Part shown: positions 1 through 11,946 of the stretch, in pieces
Position numbering within the stretch: the first letter of the stretch is position 1
Layout: each line of letters begins with the position of its first letter
Origin: Trichoplax adhaerens
Lineage: Eukaryota > Placozoa > Uniplacotomia > Trichoplacea > Trichoplacidae
Length of the DNA: 64,000 nt
Assembly (NCBI RefSeq): GCF_000150275.1
Contig: NW_002060944.1
Span: 8,456,159 to 8,520,158, forward strand
Direction of reading: 5' to 3'
Notes under the pieces: model-generated
Databases searched by the model: none
Seen by the model: only the letters and a program-made list of their open reading frames with translations
What the model was told of the DNA's origin: nothing
Translations under genes and position numbers: made by a program

Positions 1-40
1 TTTATTAAAAACATGCCTGCTTTTTATATCTAATTTACAG

Positions 41-3000
41 TATTATGAAATCGCTGGCAAACCCTTGTTAATGTATACCGTGGAAGCATTCGACAAGTAA
101 GTTATAATAACAGGATGGGAATTCCAGATCTTGAGATTTATTACAGTACACAAAGTACAGTAGAATAGCTGTTGTTATCCGTAACATTTATTGTTGTGTG
201 ATAGACTACCGGTATCTCTCTGATATAAATTGATATCGGTATCTTTGACAGGATATCTTGGATAGAGAAAGTGGTAATCGTTGTACCAGAAGATTATGTA
301 GAATACACGAAGCAGGTTGGTTATACTTCTATCTGTCGCCTTCGATCATGAAATTTGTAGGACTACTATTAGATAAGGATTGCACACGGATGAGAACCTT
401 ATAGTTATTCATTAGGTTTCAATTGTAATAAAAATTTGGCCATGATTCTGAATATTTATAGCTAATTAAAACTCATAATATACGACGTGCTGTGGTAGCG
501 ACTGGCAGTCAGACTCGGCATAGATCTATTTATAATGGTTTAACGGCGTTAAAAATGAATGGATCAGATCCTCCTGATGTCGTAAGTAGAATGTTGTTAC
601 AATAATTATTATTATGAATCAATTTTATTGTAAAAAAGACGTCAATTTTACTTCTATTACACGAGTACAGCAACATTCATGCACTTTACTATCAAGCCAT
701 CGTATCGGCTGTAATTGGCTAGCATTTGCATTTGTACTGTATATACTCCGCTTCAGAGACTACCGTGCAATAGTTAGAATGTTTTTTGGAGATGCGTGCG
801 ATTACAGATTATCGATTAAGAAGCTTATCAATTTATATATTATACACTGTTCAGCATCAATTTATATATTATACACTGTTCAGCATCAATTTATATATTA
901 TACACTGTACAACAATAAAGTATTTTATACAATCAGTCAAGAAAAGTAGAGGAAACAAGGAAATTTTCTCAAATTGGAGTACAGTGTTATAATGCAGTAT
1001 CGACGCAAAGTAATACATTTATAATTTATACCGCAGGTAATCATTCACGATGCTGTCCGTCCACTAGTTAACGAAGATATACTAAGAAGTGTCGCTATGG
1101 CAGCAATGATTTATGGAGTTAGTGACGAGCTATTCTAATACTCTTTTTGTAGTATTGACCGTGTGGGTATTGAGCTTGTTAGATTTAAAAATCGTTCCTT
1201 TCCTACGCTACGTATTAGGCTGCTGGCTGCACTCGGCCATTGGTGTCAACGGTGATAAAGGCTAGTGAAGATAATATTTTAGATCATTCGTTGCAAAGGT
1301 ACAAATTATAATTACATTTTTAAAAACAAATGAATTCAACTGTTCAATAGCAAGAGTCCATATTAAGAATGTACAGAGTGATTAATGTGTTAAAATAAAT
1401 GAGGTAATACATATTGTGAACTGCCTTATTGTAGATCACAGTATCGTGCTAGTGAGACGCCTCAAGCTTTCCAATATGATGTTATTAAAGAAGCGTATGA
1501 TAAGGTATTAGTGGCAAAAAATTGTTCAGATTTGACTACTTGATATTTCAACTTTCTCTACCAGATCACTAAAGTATATTTACTTATGGATGAAATATAA
1601 AATAGTGTACAGATTACGATTTCGATTACGGTACTGAATGTTTGCATTTGGCGAATAAATACACGGATTCGACGGTTAAGCTAGTTGATGGTCCTCCATC
1701 GCTATGGAAGGTAATTTGACCAATATTTTAATAACGTTGCAACTAAAAATGGATTCTGAAAAATCAACAGATCTCTAATAGTTGATAAAATTGCCAACAG
1801 ATTACTTATAAGAAAGACTTGTATGCATTTGAAGGAATAATTAAAGGTTTGTAGATTAACACTACTAGTGAATTTGGTAATAGCATCATTCAGTTTTATA
1901 ATTAATAATTCCCAATTGTATTATGATGATTTAAGAATACCTTTATGAAATTGGTGTAATAATTGGCGAAAAAAGTGCGGTTTCATCGATTTGTGCATCT
2001 GCAAGCTGTTTAATAAATAAAGGCTTAAAGGTCAGCGATAGTTGAATTTATTTCTTTAATTTCGCACTTTAAAAATGTACATGGTTTCTTCCGTTTGGGT
2101 GGTAGGTTGCAATTATTGCTAACGGCTGTCATGATGACATACATGCATCTCTTTCGGAAGTTAGTGACAGATACTTGTATCAAGATATGGAATTGATGAC
2201 GGTATTTTAATGAGAATTAATATATTAATTTAGTGTCGATTAAAATAATTGTCTAAACTGTATTACTTACAACTTTTTTCGAATGGGTATTATAAGGAAG
2301 AAAATATTCGTCAAGCATTTCAAAGTATCGAAGATTATTTTCAAAATAGAATTGATATCACTATAAATTGTATTGTAAGAGAATACAAGGAGGTCAGCGA
2401 GCATACTTGATATTATTAGCTTTTTGATTTAGGCTGAGTTTATGATGTGTTAGTAGCTATATTAAATTGATATATTTTGAGGCATGCTTGTAAAGTAACA
2501 TTGATTCACTGTTTAGGTGACAGAAAATGCCCAGCAACTAAAAGCACATTTAGACAGTCTTACCTTGATGTTATCTATGGTAACAAAGTGTTCTGAGCGT
2601 CAAGGGGTGATTGTAAACTCTGTTTTAATCGTTGGTAAGGATGTTTGTATCTTTGATGACTCTGGTCTCCGCTTGGAAGCCATACTCAAGGTTAATCGAT
2701 AGCAGGATGATGAGTTGTAACGCTGTGTTGACTCGTATATAAAAAGGATTGCGTTATTATCTAGTTGTGAAAATAATATCGGCGTATCCATTGTACAATA
2801 ACTTGATAGGCAGCAATTAGAAATCAATCGAGAATAGCAATTAAAGATAACGTTCAGGTTTTTGGAGTATTTAATAGTCCCCATTTACCACATTCAAACG
2901 ATGACGATAACGTAAGTGATATCTTTCCTACATTTTGTAGCATGTACTTTATGAGATTTATTCCCATGCCAGTTATGGATTAATTTCTTGCGCATTCGAT

Positions 3001-3411
3001 CCAGTCATTTCCCTATGACATAGCCAACAATGCCGCTAAAACGGCTATATATATCTCTAAAAATGCAATTGTCCAAACATATCTGCCAATTCTTAGCAAA
3101 ATCAATCAATCAGTATTTTCGTCGTAGTTCATTTTGTTAGAACTTGGCATATTTGCTTGGATAAGCAAGTATAATGAAGGTATAGTGACGCTTCATTGGC
3201 ATATTTGGATATATCACAGGGAAATGTTTGGGTCTGTTGCGCATTGATGTTCTAGAGATAGTAGTAGGATATAGTCATTGTAAAGGCATTTATTATGATT
3301 GCATCAACGTATTAGGATGAAAATATTCCGCTAGAGTTGGGTAATTTGGCGACAGACATTGCAATCGATATGAAGAATTATGCTTCTGGTCAAATGTTTT
3401 ACATCGTTTAG
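41..3411 (+). CDS. CRPPA: D-ribitol-5-phosphate cytidylyltransferase (CRPPA/ISPD), 5'-partial, 14 exons
   Basis: This enzyme joins CTP and D-ribitol 5-phosphate to make CDP-ribitol, used in animals to extend the O-mannosyl glycan of dystroglycan. Exons read: 41-96, 252-315, 462-581, 1037-1117, 1219-1298, 1435-1504, 1606-1710, 1801-1846, 1936-2030, 2106-2201, 2297-2392, 2517-2634, 2814-2911, 3316-3411. All borders are GT-AG and the phases close to 406 residues plus stop. Landmarks of the IspD-like fold are clear: [12 protein letters not shown], the [10 protein letters not shown] segment, [10 protein letters not shown] (metal/nucleotide site), [18 protein letters not shown] and [10 protein letters not shown]. 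The C-terminal part, ending ASGQMFYIV, is less conserved but lines up in length with the human C-terminal domain. The N-terminal glycine-rich CTP-binding loop must lie on exons before base 1, since the first exon here begins just after the expected lysine-glutamine. Human CRPPA is about 451 residues, so about 45-60 residues are missing. Identification is strong; exons 2106-2634 rest mainly on open frame and phase. Confidence 0.9.
827..909. repeat. 29-bp tandem repeat, about 2.9 copies, inside a CRPPA intron
   Basis: The unit begins ATCAATTTATATATTATACA and repeats exactly at 827, 856 and 885, the last copy cut short after ACTGT. It lies in the intron between 582 and 1036 and creates open frames on the plus strand that are not genes. 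Confidence 0.95.
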
Positions 3412-4669
3412 TGTGGTTGAAATTCTCTCTTTTGTGACTAAAAGGTGCCATATGCTTTATTGTTCAACTGGGCAACTAAGCTTGCAGTTGGTTTTTCTAA
3501 TCCTTTCGATTTTATTAAACGTATTGATAATATAATTAGAGTTGTAAATTGCAAGAATTTAAAGCTCAACTTGTGTATACCGGTAGCATACAGTAGTATG
3601 TGTATAGAGGTCAACAAGACCTAGAATTATTGATATACCCTTCTAATCGATATAGCAGAATTGAAGAAAGATTGAAAGAATGGTTTAGAAGTCTATTTAT
3701 TGGAAAGCTATTACTCTTGTCATATTTATAAACATATACTTGATCCTACATAGCTAACATATATTTATCAAAATCTTTGTAGTCTATTAAAATATGATTT
3801 GTTCTGATAGTAATATATTCCATTGTTGATATTTTATTCGAGTTTATTATATGTTTATCAAGGAGGTGAAGAGTACTCTCTGGTGTGATATCATTGGAGC
3901 AGTTATTGTCTATACCCTATTCTATTAAACTTGTTGTATTGGTAGTATACTACAGAAGGAAATGTAATTACCCTTTTCATTTAAAATTCTATTATAATTA
4001 TTTATACCTGTGGATAATGGAGTACTACTGCACGAATATTCAAGTAGTGCAGCGGTTAGACGACCCATTTTATATTTCCTAATTTACCCAATTTCAATTG
4101 AGCAATATTAATAAACGACTGAAAAATGTCTTTTACTGTCTGCCATACCACGTACACCTACCTATTGACTACAAATCAATTACTGTATTAATGATAAAGA
4201 TTGGACTTTAGGTTTGCATGACTTGGGTTTGAAAAGGAGTTATTCACAGATCGATTGATGCATTTCATTCATTTTGTTATGACTAAAAATTTTGATTTCA
4301 ATCATGTACACCACTGCAAAATCTCCTCGGTTTGGACAAGGCTTTGTACTACTATAGTAATGTCTATTTTCTGGAATGTATAAAGGCTTTGATGCGACTT
4401 TCGTTTCTATCTACTGTAGAAGGGTATAAAATACCAATCGGCCGAAATCAACAGAATCACTTCCCTCTATTCTACTGTATGTAAATCGACGCTATTCATC
4501 TTGATATACGACTGTGCTCCATTTGACGAAGACAGTTATTGCGAGAGACTTTTACTACAGAGAGTGGGGATCATATCGGATATACGGCGCAAATACGTTT
4601 CTACAGTCTGATATGATCCGAGAGTCGTCTATTGATCTGGATAGAGTCGATTTTCTACATACGCGTGTA
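3412..4669. other. Non-coding stretch downstream of CRPPA
   Basis: This holds the CRPPA 3' flank and AT-rich spacer. An ATG-less open frame of 59 codons (3445-3624) starts 33 bases after the CRPPA stop, and short frames occur at 3885-4082 and 4514-4735. None has a recognisable product. The stretch runs into the satellite that follows, and its last 150 bases already resemble diverged satellite units. Confidence 0.6.
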
Positions 4670-6490
4670 GGGAAATGGAATCTTGATGTTGATCTCAGTA
4701 GATTGGTAGTTTATCCCGTCAATGATGTCTTCTAGGAGAGTCGTACGTATACTGCATTGCTATACTGTAGATACAGTTGATTTTGGACAGAGAATACGCG
4801 CCTAGACAAAGTGGAATATTGATGTTGATCTCAGTCGATATTTTCTAGCCGTCCATGATGTCGTATAGGTGCAGTATCCTGCATTGCTATTGATAAAGGG
4901 GATTTTGGACAGAGAATACACGTCTAGAGAAGTGGAATATTGCTGTTGATCTCAGCAGATATTTCCTAGCCGTCCATGATGTCGTATAGGAGCAGTATAC
5001 AGCATTGCTATTGATACAGTTGATTTTGGACAGAGAATACGCGTCTAGAGAAGTCGAATATTGATGTTGATGGTAATGGATATTATCTAGCCGTCCATGA
5101 TGTCGTATAGGAGCAGTATACTGCATTGCTATTGATAAAGGGGATTTTGGACAGAAAATACGCGTCTACAGAAGTGGAATATTGATGTTGATCTCAGCAG
5201 ATATTTTCTACCCGTTGATGATGTCCTATAGGAGAGTTGTACGAATACTGTATTGCTATTGATAAAGGGGATTTGGATAGAGAATACGCATGTAGAGAAG
5301 TGGAATATTGATGTTGATCTCTGCAAATACTTTCTAGCCGTCCATGATGTCGTATAGGAGCAGTATACTGCATTGCTATGGATAAAGGGGATTTTGAACA
5401 GAAAATACGCGTCTACAGAAGTGGAATATTGATGTTGATCTCAGCAGATATTTTCTACCCGTTGATGATGTCCTATAGGAGAGTTGTACGAATACTGCAT
5501 TGCTATTGATAAAGGGGATTTTGGACAGAGAATACGCATGTAGAGAAGTGGAATATTGATGTTGATCTCAGCAGATATTTCCTACCCGTCCATGATGCCC
5601 TATAGGAGAGTTGTACGAATACTGCATTGCTATTGATAAAGGGGATTTTGGATAGAGAATACGCATCTAGAGCAGTGGAATATTGATGTTGATCTCAGCC
5701 GATATTTCCTACCCGTCCATGATGTCGTATAGGAGAGTCGTACGTACAGTATACTGTATCGCTATTGATTTTCTACATACTGTAGAATACGCATATAAGG
5801 AAGTCCAATCTTGATGTTGATCTTTGTCGTATTATTTGGCAATTTTCTATCGGTTAATGATGTCCTAGAAGAGAGTTGTAGGTACAGTATACTGTATTGC
5901 TATTGATAAAGGGGATTTTGGACATAGAATACGCGTGTAGACAAGTGGAATATTGATGTTGATCTCAGCAGATATTTTCTACCCGTTGATGATGTCCTAG
6001 AGGAGAGTTGTACAGTATACTGTATTGCTATTGATTGTCTACATAGAATACGCATATAGGGAAGTCCAATCTTGATGTTGATCTTTGTCGATGTCAGCAG
6101 ATTGGTATTTTCTATCCGTTCATATTCATGATGTCCTATAGGAGAGTCGTACGTATACTTTCTAGCTATTGATTTTCGACACAGAATACGCATACAGTAT
6201 AGGGAAATGTTGATGTTGATCTCAGTGGATATTTTCTACTCGCCCATGATGTCTTATAGGAGAGTTGCATGTCTACTCTATCGCTATTGATTTGGACATG
6301 GAATATACGCATCTAGAAACGTGGAATATTGATGTTGATCGCAATCGCTATTTTGTAGGCGTCCATGATGTCCTATAGGAGGAGTAAACTGCATTACTAT
6401 AGATACAGCTGATTTTGGACAGAGAATACGCGTTTAGACAAGTCGAATATTGATGTTGATCTCAGTCGATATTTTCTACCTGCGTATCAT
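4670..6490. repeat. Satellite-like tandem repeat, about 121-128-bp unit, about 15 copies
   Basis: The core GGAATATTGATGTTGATCTC recurs near 4683, 4813, 4934, 5056, 5177, 5301, 5422, 5551, 5676, 5802, 5947, 6066, 6207, 6322 and 6451. The units also share GATGATGTCCTATAGGAG, GCATTGCTATTGATA and AGAATACGCGT. The copies between 5050 and 5700 are the most alike; the outer ones are more diverged and contain small insertions. Several units carry the palindrome TACAGTATACTGTA (for example near 5746, 5887 and 6013). Minus-strand open frames of 65-97 codons in this stretch are repeat artefacts: the period is not a multiple of three and each unit brings its own stop. Confidence 0.92.
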
Positions 6491-6789
6491 GTCCTTGTGA
6501 TAAAGTGATCTTCAAAACAATAAATCAAGAACTACAGTTTCTTGCAAATTTCACTTTATTACAGAAGTTAGGTTCGTCTAACTGCCAAGGACTATCTGAC
6601 TATCTGACAATCTACTTATTACAGCAAAATTCACGATTTATATACGATTAGTTACAGAATGCTTTTACTGTAACAAATCTTATCTTGCCCATTAAGTCGC
6701 AATATAGGAGGAGTAAACTGCATTGCTATTGATACGATGGATTTTGCACATAGAATTGAGTTTCTTTGGTCACTGTAGTTGAAATGAGG

Positions 6790-7266
6790 GGTGAAAGAAT
6801 TGGGAATCGGCCTTGCTATTCCTGGTGAAAGAGTTGGAATCGGCCTTGCTATTCTTGGTGAAAGAATTGGAATCGGCCATGCTATATAGTTCTGGTGAAA
6901 GAATTGGGAATCGGCCTTGCTATTCTTGGTGAAAGAATTGGGGAATCGGCCTTGCTATTCCTAGTGAAAGAGTTGGAATCGGCCTTGCTATTCTTGGTGA
7001 AAGAATTGGGAATCGGCCATGCTATTTCTGGTGAAAGAATTGGGAATCGGCCTTGCTATTCTTGGTGAAAGAATTGGGAATCGGCCTTGCTATTCCTGGT
7101 GAAAGAATTGGGAATCGGCCTTGCTATTCCTGGTGAAAGAATTGGGAATCGGCCTTGCTATTCCTGGTGAAAGAGTTGGAATCGGCCTTGCTATTCCTGG
7201 TGAAAGAATTGGGAATCGGCCTTGCTATTCCTGGTGAAAGAATTGGGAATTGGCCTTGCTATTCCT
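6790..7266. repeat. 34-bp minisatellite, 14 copies
   Basis: The unit is GTGAAAGAATTGGGAATCGG followed by CCTTGCTATTCCTG. Fourteen copies of 33-37 bp run in the same direction. Variants differ mainly by the number of Gs (GG, GGG, GGGG) and by A/G at one position, so array growth is probably recent. A 61-codon open frame at 7222-7407 starts in the last copies and is not supported as a gene. Confidence 0.96.
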
Positions 7267-7539
7267 CTTCCATCAAAGGATTTCTTTCTCTTTCTTTCTT
7301 GCCTTATTGACAGTGGGAGGACAGTGCTTTCTTTCTTTCTTTCCACTACGCTGGCGGTTGTTGTGATCGACTACATACTGTACCCGTGTACACTGCGGCA
7401 TGCATGAGTACCTCCAGTGGTATCCACCGCCAAGTGCTATAACAATGTCAACCTTCTAGTGGCAACCCAGCATGCGCAGTACCATCAACTCCATTTTCGG
7501 AATTGCCATCGCAAGTGTCAATATTGCAAATACAACAAG

Positions 7540-7945
7540 TAAAAAACTTTTGTGCCGGCGCTTTTTTATCCATCTTGGCCACAAGATTAACGGGTAGCCA
7601 ACTTCAAAGATCGCTACGAGAAGCAAAAGACGTTTGTGCTAGCGCTTTTTATCCTATCGGCACCTATCGGCCACAAGATTCATTAGTAGCGATATTGCTA
7701 CAGGCAAAAGACGTTTACCGGCGCTTTTTATCCCATCTTGGCCACAAGATTAACGGGTAGCCAACTGCAAAGATCGCTACGAGAAGCAAAAGACGTTTGT
7801 GCCAGCGCTTTTAATCCCATCTTGGCCAGAAGAATAACGGGTAGCAGACTGCCAAGATCGCTACGACAGGCAAAAGACGTTTGTGCCAGCGCTTTTTATC
7901 CCATCTTAGCCAGAAGATTAACGGGTAGCCAACTCCACTAGCGCA
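7540..7945. repeat. About 84-bp tandem repeat, about 5 copies
   Basis: Units share GCGCTTTTTATCCCATCTTG, then a GCCACAAGATTAACGGGTAG block, and AAGCAAAAGACGTTTGTGCC. Copies begin near 7555, 7640, 7720, 7802 and 7887. The second copy is the most diverged. Open frames on both strands here (7503-7760, 7738-7941, 7811-7993) come from the repeat. Confidence 0.93.
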
Positions 7946-8112
7946 TCCTTTTTCCCATCTTTTGTTGGACATGTCCAAGATAAAATCGGACAAGTTAGGT
8001 CCTGAGGAGTTACAACAACTTCAGGAACGTATTCAATGTAAGTATTTTATCATTCCTATAGCAATCCAATGTCATCACGTCGCTTTCAACACCATCCATT
8101 TGCACTTGCAGT

Positions 8113-8126
8113 GGGGGGGGGGGGGG
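8113..8126. repeat. G14 homopolymer
   Basis: Fourteen consecutive Gs follow CACTTGCAGT. A second tract of exactly the same length lies at 11933-11946. Confidence 0.95.
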
Positions 8127-10193
8127 CTTGTCGCATTTCTTCACTCCAATCAGGCCTTGCAGGAGAGTTAGTCTGTAGGCAAATTACAAGATGATGGAGA
8201 GTCGTCGTTAAAAGACAACAACCAATACAAGGGAAGGCTAGCATAAGATGATGCAGTTTTCAGTCTAGTTAGCCTATGGCAAAAGAACAAGTCCCAGTCG
8301 ATGAGGAGACGTCGCAAGGGTCGATTGGGAAACGATGCTAATCCAATGGACCATTTCAAAATGATACAAAATATGGATGGGCAAATTGCCCGTCTTAACA
8401 ATCTCCCTGTCCAACCAATTCAATCTGTTGAAGGAGTCGATCATGTCCACTCCAGGAATTACTTCAAGGAGAACAGTCGACAAGACTCGTGCAATCCATT
8501 GGATCACTGTCAGGAGAACAGGCTACGATACCATTGCAATCCACTCCAATGTCGGCCAACACTAAAATACATCCATTCCCTTGTACAGTAGGATAGACTA
8601 CTACAACTCATTTCCAATCGCTTTCACTCAATATCCAAATGGAGACATACTGTACAGTAAGTGCACAGTCGGATCATCATCATCAATCTACACTTAGTAG
8701 CGAGGGAAGAGGGCCCCAAGCAACTTGGATAACGGTCAAGACGAAATGCAATTCAACAGGATGCTCTCTCTCGCCAAGTAAATGGCCACGGCATTCCTTT
8801 TTAAATGCCGTGTAAACCCCTTGATTGATACAACAAGAAACTGACTTAGTCGACTTGGCTGTAATTGCTGTAGTTTTTTGCCAAGTGGACTAGCAACTTG
8901 TCATCGAGTGGCAAATTGGAATGTCCACATCAACTACTTTAGTCTAGTAGGAAGAGAGACTCTATTTTCCAACGATACAGTGCGATCGCCACAGACGATT
9001 CCTCTACAGCCATGGACTGAGTCAAGAAGCGATCAGCCATGGAAAATCAGAGTCTATTTGCCACCAAATTCTCTATCCATTAAAAGGAAAAGTAATTCAT
9101 TCCATACTCCATGATGGATAGGCAAAAGTCAAACTGAGTCTACCATACGGACGCCGATGATTCATTCCCAAAGGCAATTTCCCTTGATCGGATAAACTAC
9201 AATCACCGATCGCATTTCTTGCTAACACACACTCTTGTCTTGATGATCGCCAAAAATGCAATCCTAGAAACAGTGAAGATCCTCTTTTCCCCCCCCTTCC
9301 AACCACAGCCATGTTTGTAGACGGGATGTTGGATTGTATTGAACGGCTTGGTTAGCAATTCATTCCTCTTGATCTGATGATGGTTGCAAATGGGGACATT
9401 TCAAATGGATGAGGACAGTTGCGGGCTCTTTCTTTCATTTCCTCACTGTTTTACTACCGATATGCAAATTTGCATAGGCAACCAACCTAGAGGATGGATG
9501 ATGACACTGAAAACCCTTTCCTTTTTTATTTTTACTTTCTCTTTGCCTATTTTATTTTCGTTTTCGTCTGCATACAGTAGCCGATGTCAATGGACTCCAC
9601 TAGCATCCTCAATCATGCCATTGCTGCCGATAGAATGGGTTTTTTTTTTCTCCCCCCTATATGTACACCATTTTGATTTTCCATCATCATTCCGTCATCG
9701 ACCGTTCACAAACGAAACAGGAACGATTACATCGATGATGCTAGCGGTGAAATGAATTTGCAATATACATTTCTTGACTTGATGTTCAACGTTGAAGAAG
9801 AAGAAAGATGATCCCCCCCAAATAATAAAAAATACAGTAGGATGGGAATAGAATGATTCATGTTGGATCATTGGCCATCATCCTACCTACTGGATACTGG
9901 GGAATGGGCACCACTCAGACATTTTCCTTTGCAACAATGGCGTCTTTGATCAGCGGTAGGTTAGCGTCTTTGCCATAGTATTGATTGAGCCGGATTGAAT
10001 ATCCTTCAAGAGGATCCATGAGTTAACTGCTGTCATGGCATGCAAGATGCTTTGAATAGGATTCTTTTCCACCGTACAAGGCAATCAACGATGATCGTCG
10101 ATATGCAATGGGTACAGTAGAAATTTTTTTTTCCCTTTTTTTGGAGTGGGGAGAAGAAATGGACTTTTACTATCATTCCCTCATGAGACTAGA

Positions 10194-10230
10194 CCTTCAT
10201 TTTATTGTACAATGTACAATAAAATGAAGG
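10194..10230. repeat. Perfect 17-bp inverted repeat with 3-nt loop
   Basis: The left arm CCTTCATTTTATTGTAC and right arm GTACAATAAAATGAAGG are exact reverse complements around the loop AAT. This gives a 37-base hairpin or cruciform-capable site with no neighbouring gene. Confidence 0.97.
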
Positions 10231-10969
10231 CAATGAAAATTAGTGACAACCTGGACTGATCCGAATATCTTCATCGCGGCGAATTCAGCCACCAATGAAA
10301 ACTTTGACGACATAGTCTTGCCGCACATCAACATGAATTGAGTGTAATCCAATGCTCGCTAGACTTGGATTGTCTAGCGTAGTACTAATGGATCGTTTTC
10401 TTATACGACAAAAAGTATTTTCTTGCCCTATGTAAAAACCGAGAGGGTAAAAGGGGGATAGGAAGAGAAAAACTAGATAGGAAAATGTCTCCATTTTTCA
10501 ATACAATGGTAGCCTAGCAATGCAGGAGTGTGGGTAGTAGGGTAGGCACCTTTGGCAATTTTTACGGGCCCCATCATGAAGAAGAAGTTGTAGTTGTGAT
10601 CGTCAAGAGGCTGTTGGCTGTCAACGATGCCATGGAAAAGGACTATCAATGACCATGTTAACAATCCTGTGGATGGATTAGGAAAAAAAGGAAATGTTGT
10701 CGTTGTGACTACCCTAGACATAGGCATCATTGTTCATTGATATTTTCCTCCCGTCAAGAGATGGCTTGTCTTCATGATTTATTGTAGTCAATATTGATTC
10801 AATGGTAATCTTGGACATGCAATGGCAAAATACATCAACCAATGAATCCATCAAGGAAAATGCAACTCCAGTGATGAGTTGTTTTGATCATCAAGTTGTG
10901 ATGGGATTCAAAAATGGTCATACAGATTGTTTTAGTGCCTATCGACATTCTTGTCCACAATGCAAATTC

Positions 10970-11930
10970 AAATGGACAAGTTCATTTAGCGCTTGGTTAT
11001 GTTGATTCTCATTTGATGGCAGTCAATATTGATTCAAATTGGGATAGGCAAAATGCCTACTGGCTAGGCGCAACACTATTTACAGTCGATTCTTTCTAGT
11101 GATCGTTCCACTCCTCAATCGAAGTTTAGATTGCCTTCGATATCGATTGAAAGTGTAATCTTAGTTAGACGTGGATTAGACCAGAGTCGATTCTTTCTAG
11201 TAACCATTCCACTCCTCAATCGAAGTTTGGATTGCCTTCGATATCGATTGAAAGTGTAATCTTAGTTAGACGTGGATTAGATCAGAGTCGATTCTTTCTA
11301 GTAACCATTCCACTCCTCAATCGAAGTTTGGATTGCCTTCGATATCGATTAAAAGTGTAATCTTAGACGTGGATTACATTACTGTACAGTCGATTGGTTC
11401 TAGTAATCATTCCACTCCTTAATCGAAGTTTAGATTGCCTTCGATGTCGATGGAAAGTGTAATCTTAGACGCGGATTAGATTACAACATTCACTGACTAG
11501 ATAGGGAGGGCATCATGGAGAGTTGATTTAGCCATTGGTTGTATCCATCATTCTAGTCGTCATTTTATTGCAGTCAATATTGATTCAAAATTGGAATCTT
11601 AAGCGCTATTAAAGCACAATGTTATTGCAATCAATCTTGATTCAAATTGTTGTCATGTTGGACCCAATGGAGGAGCGATTGGTTATATTGATCATTTAGT
11701 CAAGTTATTGGGCAATCCATCTTGATTGCTTGATTACCCAATTTAGTGTCGATTGAGCGATTGGTTATGTTGATCATTGGCCGAGTTGGATAGCAATCAA
11801 TATGGATTGCAAGGGAGGGTAATATGGCCATCATGGACAGTTCATTTGGCGACGATTGGTTATGTTGATCATGAGCCATCTTGGATGGCAATCAATATGG
11901 ATTGCAATTGTCATATTGACATGCAGTAGA
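10970..11930. repeat. Diverged tandem repeat set around GGTTATGTTGATCAT
   Basis: Segments of the form CATTTAGCGCTTGGTTATGT ... CAATCAATATTGATTCAAAT recur near 10980, 11520, 11675, 11757 and 11838, with spacings of roughly 80-160 bp. The copies are diverged and interrupted by the separate 101-bp array at 11086-11490. A frame on the minus strand (11700-11891) is a by-product. Confidence 0.75.
11086..11490. repeat. 101-bp tandem repeat, 4 copies
   Basis: The block TCGATTCTTTCTAGT starts at 11086, 11187 and 11288, and as TCGATTGGTTCTAGT at 11390, followed each time by CATTCCACTCCTCAATCGAA. The spacing is 101, 101 and 102 bp. The middle copies are almost identical; the last lacks the TTAG duplication in its second half. 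Confidence 0.95.
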
Positions 11931-11932
11931 TT

Positions 11933-11946
11933 GGGGGGGGGGGGGG
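11933..11946. repeat. G14 homopolymer
   Basis: Fourteen consecutive Gs lie between ATGCAGTAGATT and an A-rich tail. The length is identical to the tract at 8113-8126. Confidence 0.95.

Larger units (their letters stand above)
7946..10969. other. Gene-free, GC-richer spacer
   Basis: No family is recognisable in any frame. The longest frames (96 codons at 8301-8591, 123 codons at 9384-9755) show no domain, no splice structure and biased words such as CAATGGA and GATGATG. The composition is clearly richer in G and C than the flanking spacer, and the words recur between subregions, which suggests an old, decayed tandem array. Confidence 0.5.

Noticed and set aside
3445-3624. 59-codon open stretch right after CRPPA (begins VPYALLFNWATKLAVGF)
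   Set aside because: It has no ATG, no clear splice partner and no family I recognise. It sits where the CRPPA 3' UTR is expected.
4887-6193. Minus-strand open frames of 65-97 codons with repeated RTSSTGRKYLLRS peptide
   Set aside because: They are produced by the 121-bp tandem array; the period breaks the frame and each unit carries a stop.
9384-9755. 123-codon plus-strand frame
   Set aside because: Phe/Ser-rich translation of T-rich sequence in a repeat-derived region, with no domain, splice signal or upstream context supporting a gene.
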